The position numbers were made by a program, and so were the translations under genes. From positions 8,869,504 to 8,933,503 of the forward strand of contig OZ038460.1 in NCBI GenBank assembly GCA_964036195.1: a stretch of 64,000 nt of DNA. The letters run 5' to 3'. The DNA comes from Sphaerolaimus hirsutus. Lineage: Eukaryota; Nematoda; Chromadorea; Monhysterida; Sphaerolaimidae. Below, one piece after another: positions 61,106 through 64,000 of this stretch; the first letter of the stretch is position 1, and each line of letters starts with the position of its first letter. The notes beneath the pieces were generated by a model, which had not been told where the DNA came from, did no database searches, and was given only the letters and a program-made list of their open reading frames with translations.

Positions 61106-61460
61106 TACCGTATTTCCTCGAAATACCCCCCCCCCCCCTTGAAATACCCCCCCCCCCCCCTCGTTTGACCCCCCCCCCCCTCGAGACCACTATGAAACAA
61201 TCACCCCCCCCTCGAAATACCCCCCCCCCCAAATTAAGTGTAAAGGGAACGTACATGACAATAACTGTAGTTTGTGTTCAGTGTACTGCAGAACACAAAC
61301 TGCAGTATTTGTCATGTACGTTCCCTTTACACTCAATTTGGGGGGGGGGGGTATTTCGAGGGGGGGGGGGTGATTGTTTCATAGTGGTCCCGAGAGGGGG
61401 GGGGGTCAAACGAGGGGGGGGGGTATTTCGAGGGGGGGGGTATTTCGAGGAAATACGGTA
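61106..61460. mobile_element. TA-flanked CCGTATTTCC hairpin element with long C/G runs
   Basis: Near-perfect 355-bp inverted repeat from TACCGTATTTCCTCGAAATA to its complement, with C runs of 8-14 and matching G runs, and a small loop near 61285 (GTACTGCAGAAC). Non-coding. Confidence 0.85.
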
Positions 61461-61531
61461 CACGTTTTTTTCAACTGTTTTAGTACCGATCACAGTCTTA
61501 TGTGCAGACAGGAATGAGAATTGAATGAATA

Positions 61532-61635
61532 CCGTATTTCTTCTAATAGAAAAGCGTCATTCTATTTTTTCGTCAACTTCTTTACCTGCCGTTCTATTGG
61601 CGGTGCCGTTCTATTGGAAGCTGCCGTTCCATTTG
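61532..61635. repeat. Left half of a CCGTATTTCTTC element
   Basis: TACCGTATTTCTTCTAATAGA with CTGCCGTTCTATTGG words, as at 38853-38973. Right half absent. Confidence 0.55.
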
Positions 61636-61770
61636 TTCACCCATTTTTTCAAACATTTTTCATTTGAACACAGTTCTTTTTTGTGAAACTTGTGCAACAT
61701 TTTTACATCAGAGCATGATATGAAAATATGAATGCCTTGAACTTTACATGACATTCTTGTCATCCATTTC

Positions 61771-63225
61771 TAAACACCTTCCCGGACAAGTTCACCACCC
61801 ATTTTTTATTTCACTTAAGATGCAATATCTCTGGCTATGGGAACCGTATATAGCTAATATTTGGTTGGTATATAGTCCTAACACTCCGCTACTCCGTATT
61901 AATGGGGGGAGGTGCGGCGACTCACTACAGAGTGGGTCGCCCTACATGCAAACATTTTTTTGGCTTTTTCGGTGTCCCAAACAAGTTCACCACTCACTTG
62001 ATTGGCTACACTACGAGGGCTCTATCTCCAGCTGTGTGGGCGATAGAAAGCTGAAATTTGGGAGATGTCTTGCAAACAACCCCCTCTCACAATTCATCAG
62101 TGGGTGGCCGCCGACGACCCACTACAGCATGGGTCGCCGCATATAAAGTTGTTCATTTTTTAAAAACAACCTAAGTCTCCCAAACAAGTTCGCCATCCAT
62201 CTGCATTATAAAAAAATGCTGTGAGAATGTACCTGATATAAAATTGAATAAAATTTGAACCCTAGTTCTGCTCATTAAAATTTTTTCAGTAGGGCACCCA
62301 CCCCGTCCCACAAACAGCAGACTGAAAATTTCACTTTAAACCAATTTTTTGTTTCACACTTGAAAAGTTGGTTTACAAAGTTCACTAGAGATGGTTTTAA
62401 GGTTCAAAGTTATGTAAACAACATAACCTCTTAAATGCCTGCATAAGCAAATTTATTTGAGGTGAATGAAAAAATGGAAATTTTGTCAAATTTTGTTCCT
62501 GTCGTGATGTCATTATGACAGCATAATTTTCACCCCAAATAAATTTCCTTATGGAGGCATTTTAGAGGTCATGTTGTTTTTGTAACTTTGAACATTGGAC
62601 CCTTCCCTAATGAACTTTGTAAACCAACTTTTTAAGTGTGAAACAAAAAATTGGTTTAAAGTGAAATTTTCGGCCTGCTGTTTATGGGACGGGGTGGGTG
62701 CTCTACTGAAAAATAATTAATGAGCAGAATTAGGTTTCAAATATGACTCAATTTTATACCAGGTATGTTCTCACATTTTTTATAATGCTGTTTGATGGCA
62801 AACTTGTTTGGGATGCTTGGGTTGTTTTGAAAAAAATGAACAACTGTACATGCAGCAATGCATACTGTAGTGGGTCGCTGGCAGGCAGACCCACTGGTGT
62901 ATTGTAAGGGGGGTTGTTGGCAAGACATCCCCCAAATTTCAGCGTCATACCAGCCTCACAGTCGGAGATACGACCCTCAAAGTGTAGCTAATCAAGTGGG
63001 TGGTGAACTTGTTTGGGACAGCAAAAAAGCCAAAAAAAAATATTTGCTTTTAGTGCAACCCACCCTGCAGTGAGTCGCCCCACCTCCCGCTATTGAAGCA
63101 GAGTAGGGGGGTGTTACAACTTTATATATTCAACGTTTCAGCTTTATAACACCCCCATAGAAAGAGATATTACATCCAAAGTGAAATAAAAAATTGGGTG
63201 GTGAACTTGTCCGGGAAGGTGTTTA
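61771..63225. repeat. Foldback element, TAAACACCTTCC family, copy 4 (complete)
   Basis: TAAACACCTTCCCGGACAAG at the left and its inverse at 63206-63225. Arms of over 600 bp pair, including GGTTTACAAAGTTCA and ATGCTGTTTGATGGCAAAC blocks. Protein-like frames shared with copy 1 are the same arm sequence. Confidence 0.78.
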
Positions 63226-63239
63226 TGTTTGTATGTGTT

Positions 63240-63472
63240 CTGGCACCCGTCCACGAAAATGAGTGATTTTGAGCGAAAATTTTGGCGACATTTCTGAAAG
63301 GTACTCACGTTTGCGTTAAATTTGGGAAAAAGTACCTTTACTCATGTTTACTCGTCAGTCGTCAGTAAAAGAAGAAAATTTTTACTGTACGTTTTCTGTA
63401 CTCAGGGGTGAGTTAAAAATAAATACTTTACGTTTACGTTTACGTTAAGTTCGGTACTTTTAACAACTCTGC
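63240..63472. repeat. Partial hAT-like end, ACGTTTACG array
   Basis: Right end CTTTTAACAACTCTG with TTTACGTTTACG words, as at 15039 and 40378. Confidence 0.45.
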
Positions 63473-63624
63473 ATAATCCCAGCTTTACTGCGGTGAAAAT
63501 ATGTCTTCGCTCCAAGGAACCGTTTGCATGCATTTTCGCTTTAGCTAATCACCATGAAAAGCGAATAGGTATCCAGGTACACAAGCATAATGATTTCAAC
63601 ATAATTAATTCTCGATTTTTTATG

Positions 63625-63985
63625 TACCTTAAATCCTCGAATAAGACCCCAGGGGAGTTTTTTTTTCGTCAGACGTTTTTGAGGGGGGAGTTATTCAAGG
63701 GGGGGGGGGGTTATTCGAGGGGGACTTAATTTTTCCTCAGAAAAATTAGAGTTAATTCATTGTATGGATGCAGTCTGTCAACTCTTGTAGATCAGGTATT
63801 TAGCTGTCCAACAACGAAAAGATGTGTATACACTGCATACACATCAGGTAATTATCTGCTGTTGCTGTGGTAGGCTAATATTGTTTTGTATATTTGTATG
63901 GTAACCTTTTCATCCAGGGGGAGTTATTCAAGAGGGGGGGGGGGGGGTTATTCGAGGGGGTCTTTTTCGAGGATTTGCGGTATTT
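63625..63985. mobile_element. CCTCGAATAAGACCCC hairpin element
   Basis: AAATCCTCGAATAAGACCCC at the left and GGGGGTCTTTTTCGAGGATTT at the right, with G runs between. The ends differ from CCGTATTT by several bases (GCGGTATTTG at the right). Confidence 0.55.
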
Positions 63986-64000
63986 GTCAATCGAATATGA

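Overview
This is a eukaryotic, almost certainly invertebrate metazoan, genomic window. The evidence is multi-exon genes with GT/AG introns, an ER FKBP/EF-hand protein ending in KDEL, a secretin/adhesion-type seven-helix receptor with sushi modules, and a very high load of DNA transposons and foldback elements. I cannot name the species. There is one 200-base assembly gap (17813-18012). No rRNA, tRNA or CRISPR was seen.

Host genes. (1) Plus strand, about 1115-9141: the 3' part of a gene encoding a long hydrophilic, probably disordered protein of unknown family. Seven exons join with matching phases and end in a stop. (2) Minus strand, 22140-19392: a complete six-exon gene for a secreted/ER FKBP-type prolyl isomerase with three EF-hands and KDEL (1032 nt, 343 residues). 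(3) Minus strand, 43159-24746: the 3' part of a gene for a membrane receptor with five CCP/sushi modules followed by seven helices and a short cytoplasmic tail. Its introns of up to about 6 kb carry most of the repeats between 25 and 42 kb. Two further minus-strand exon-like pieces (Thr-rich at 13.0-13.3 kb, Cys-rich near 23 kb) are weak.

Mobile DNA. From 43.4 to 61.1 kb almost everything is mobile or dead sequence. There is a broken LTR-retrotransposon (leader, Gag with a CCHC knuckle, an env-like frame, the start of an aspartic protease) and two more copies of its 5' region (27.3-29.97 kb reversed; 57.5-61.1 kb). There is also a retrocopy-like, inactivated UPF1-like SF1 helicase (52.1-57.36 kb), itself split by two small hAT elements.

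Throughout the window there are non-autonomous hAT-like elements with 8-bp target duplications that I could read directly: AACACGGC, AGCGCGCC, CATTTTAC, CTTTTGAC, CCGTAATG, GGTCGGAG, GTCACAAG, ACCGTAAC. There are also TA-flanked hairpin elements with CCGTATTT ends, foldback elements starting TAAACACCTTCC, a PIF/Harbinger-like MITE and composite satellites (33.5-36.2 kb).

The most striking pattern is that each hAT-like family carries, just inside its ends, a private short word repeated many times in inverted orientation. Examples are AAAACGGAAAGGTAAAA, TACGCTTACGC, GCGCCAAGCGCC, and CTGTGTTTTGAGTTTTT. The elements are nested up to four deep with legible duplications, so the order of insertion can be read from sequence.
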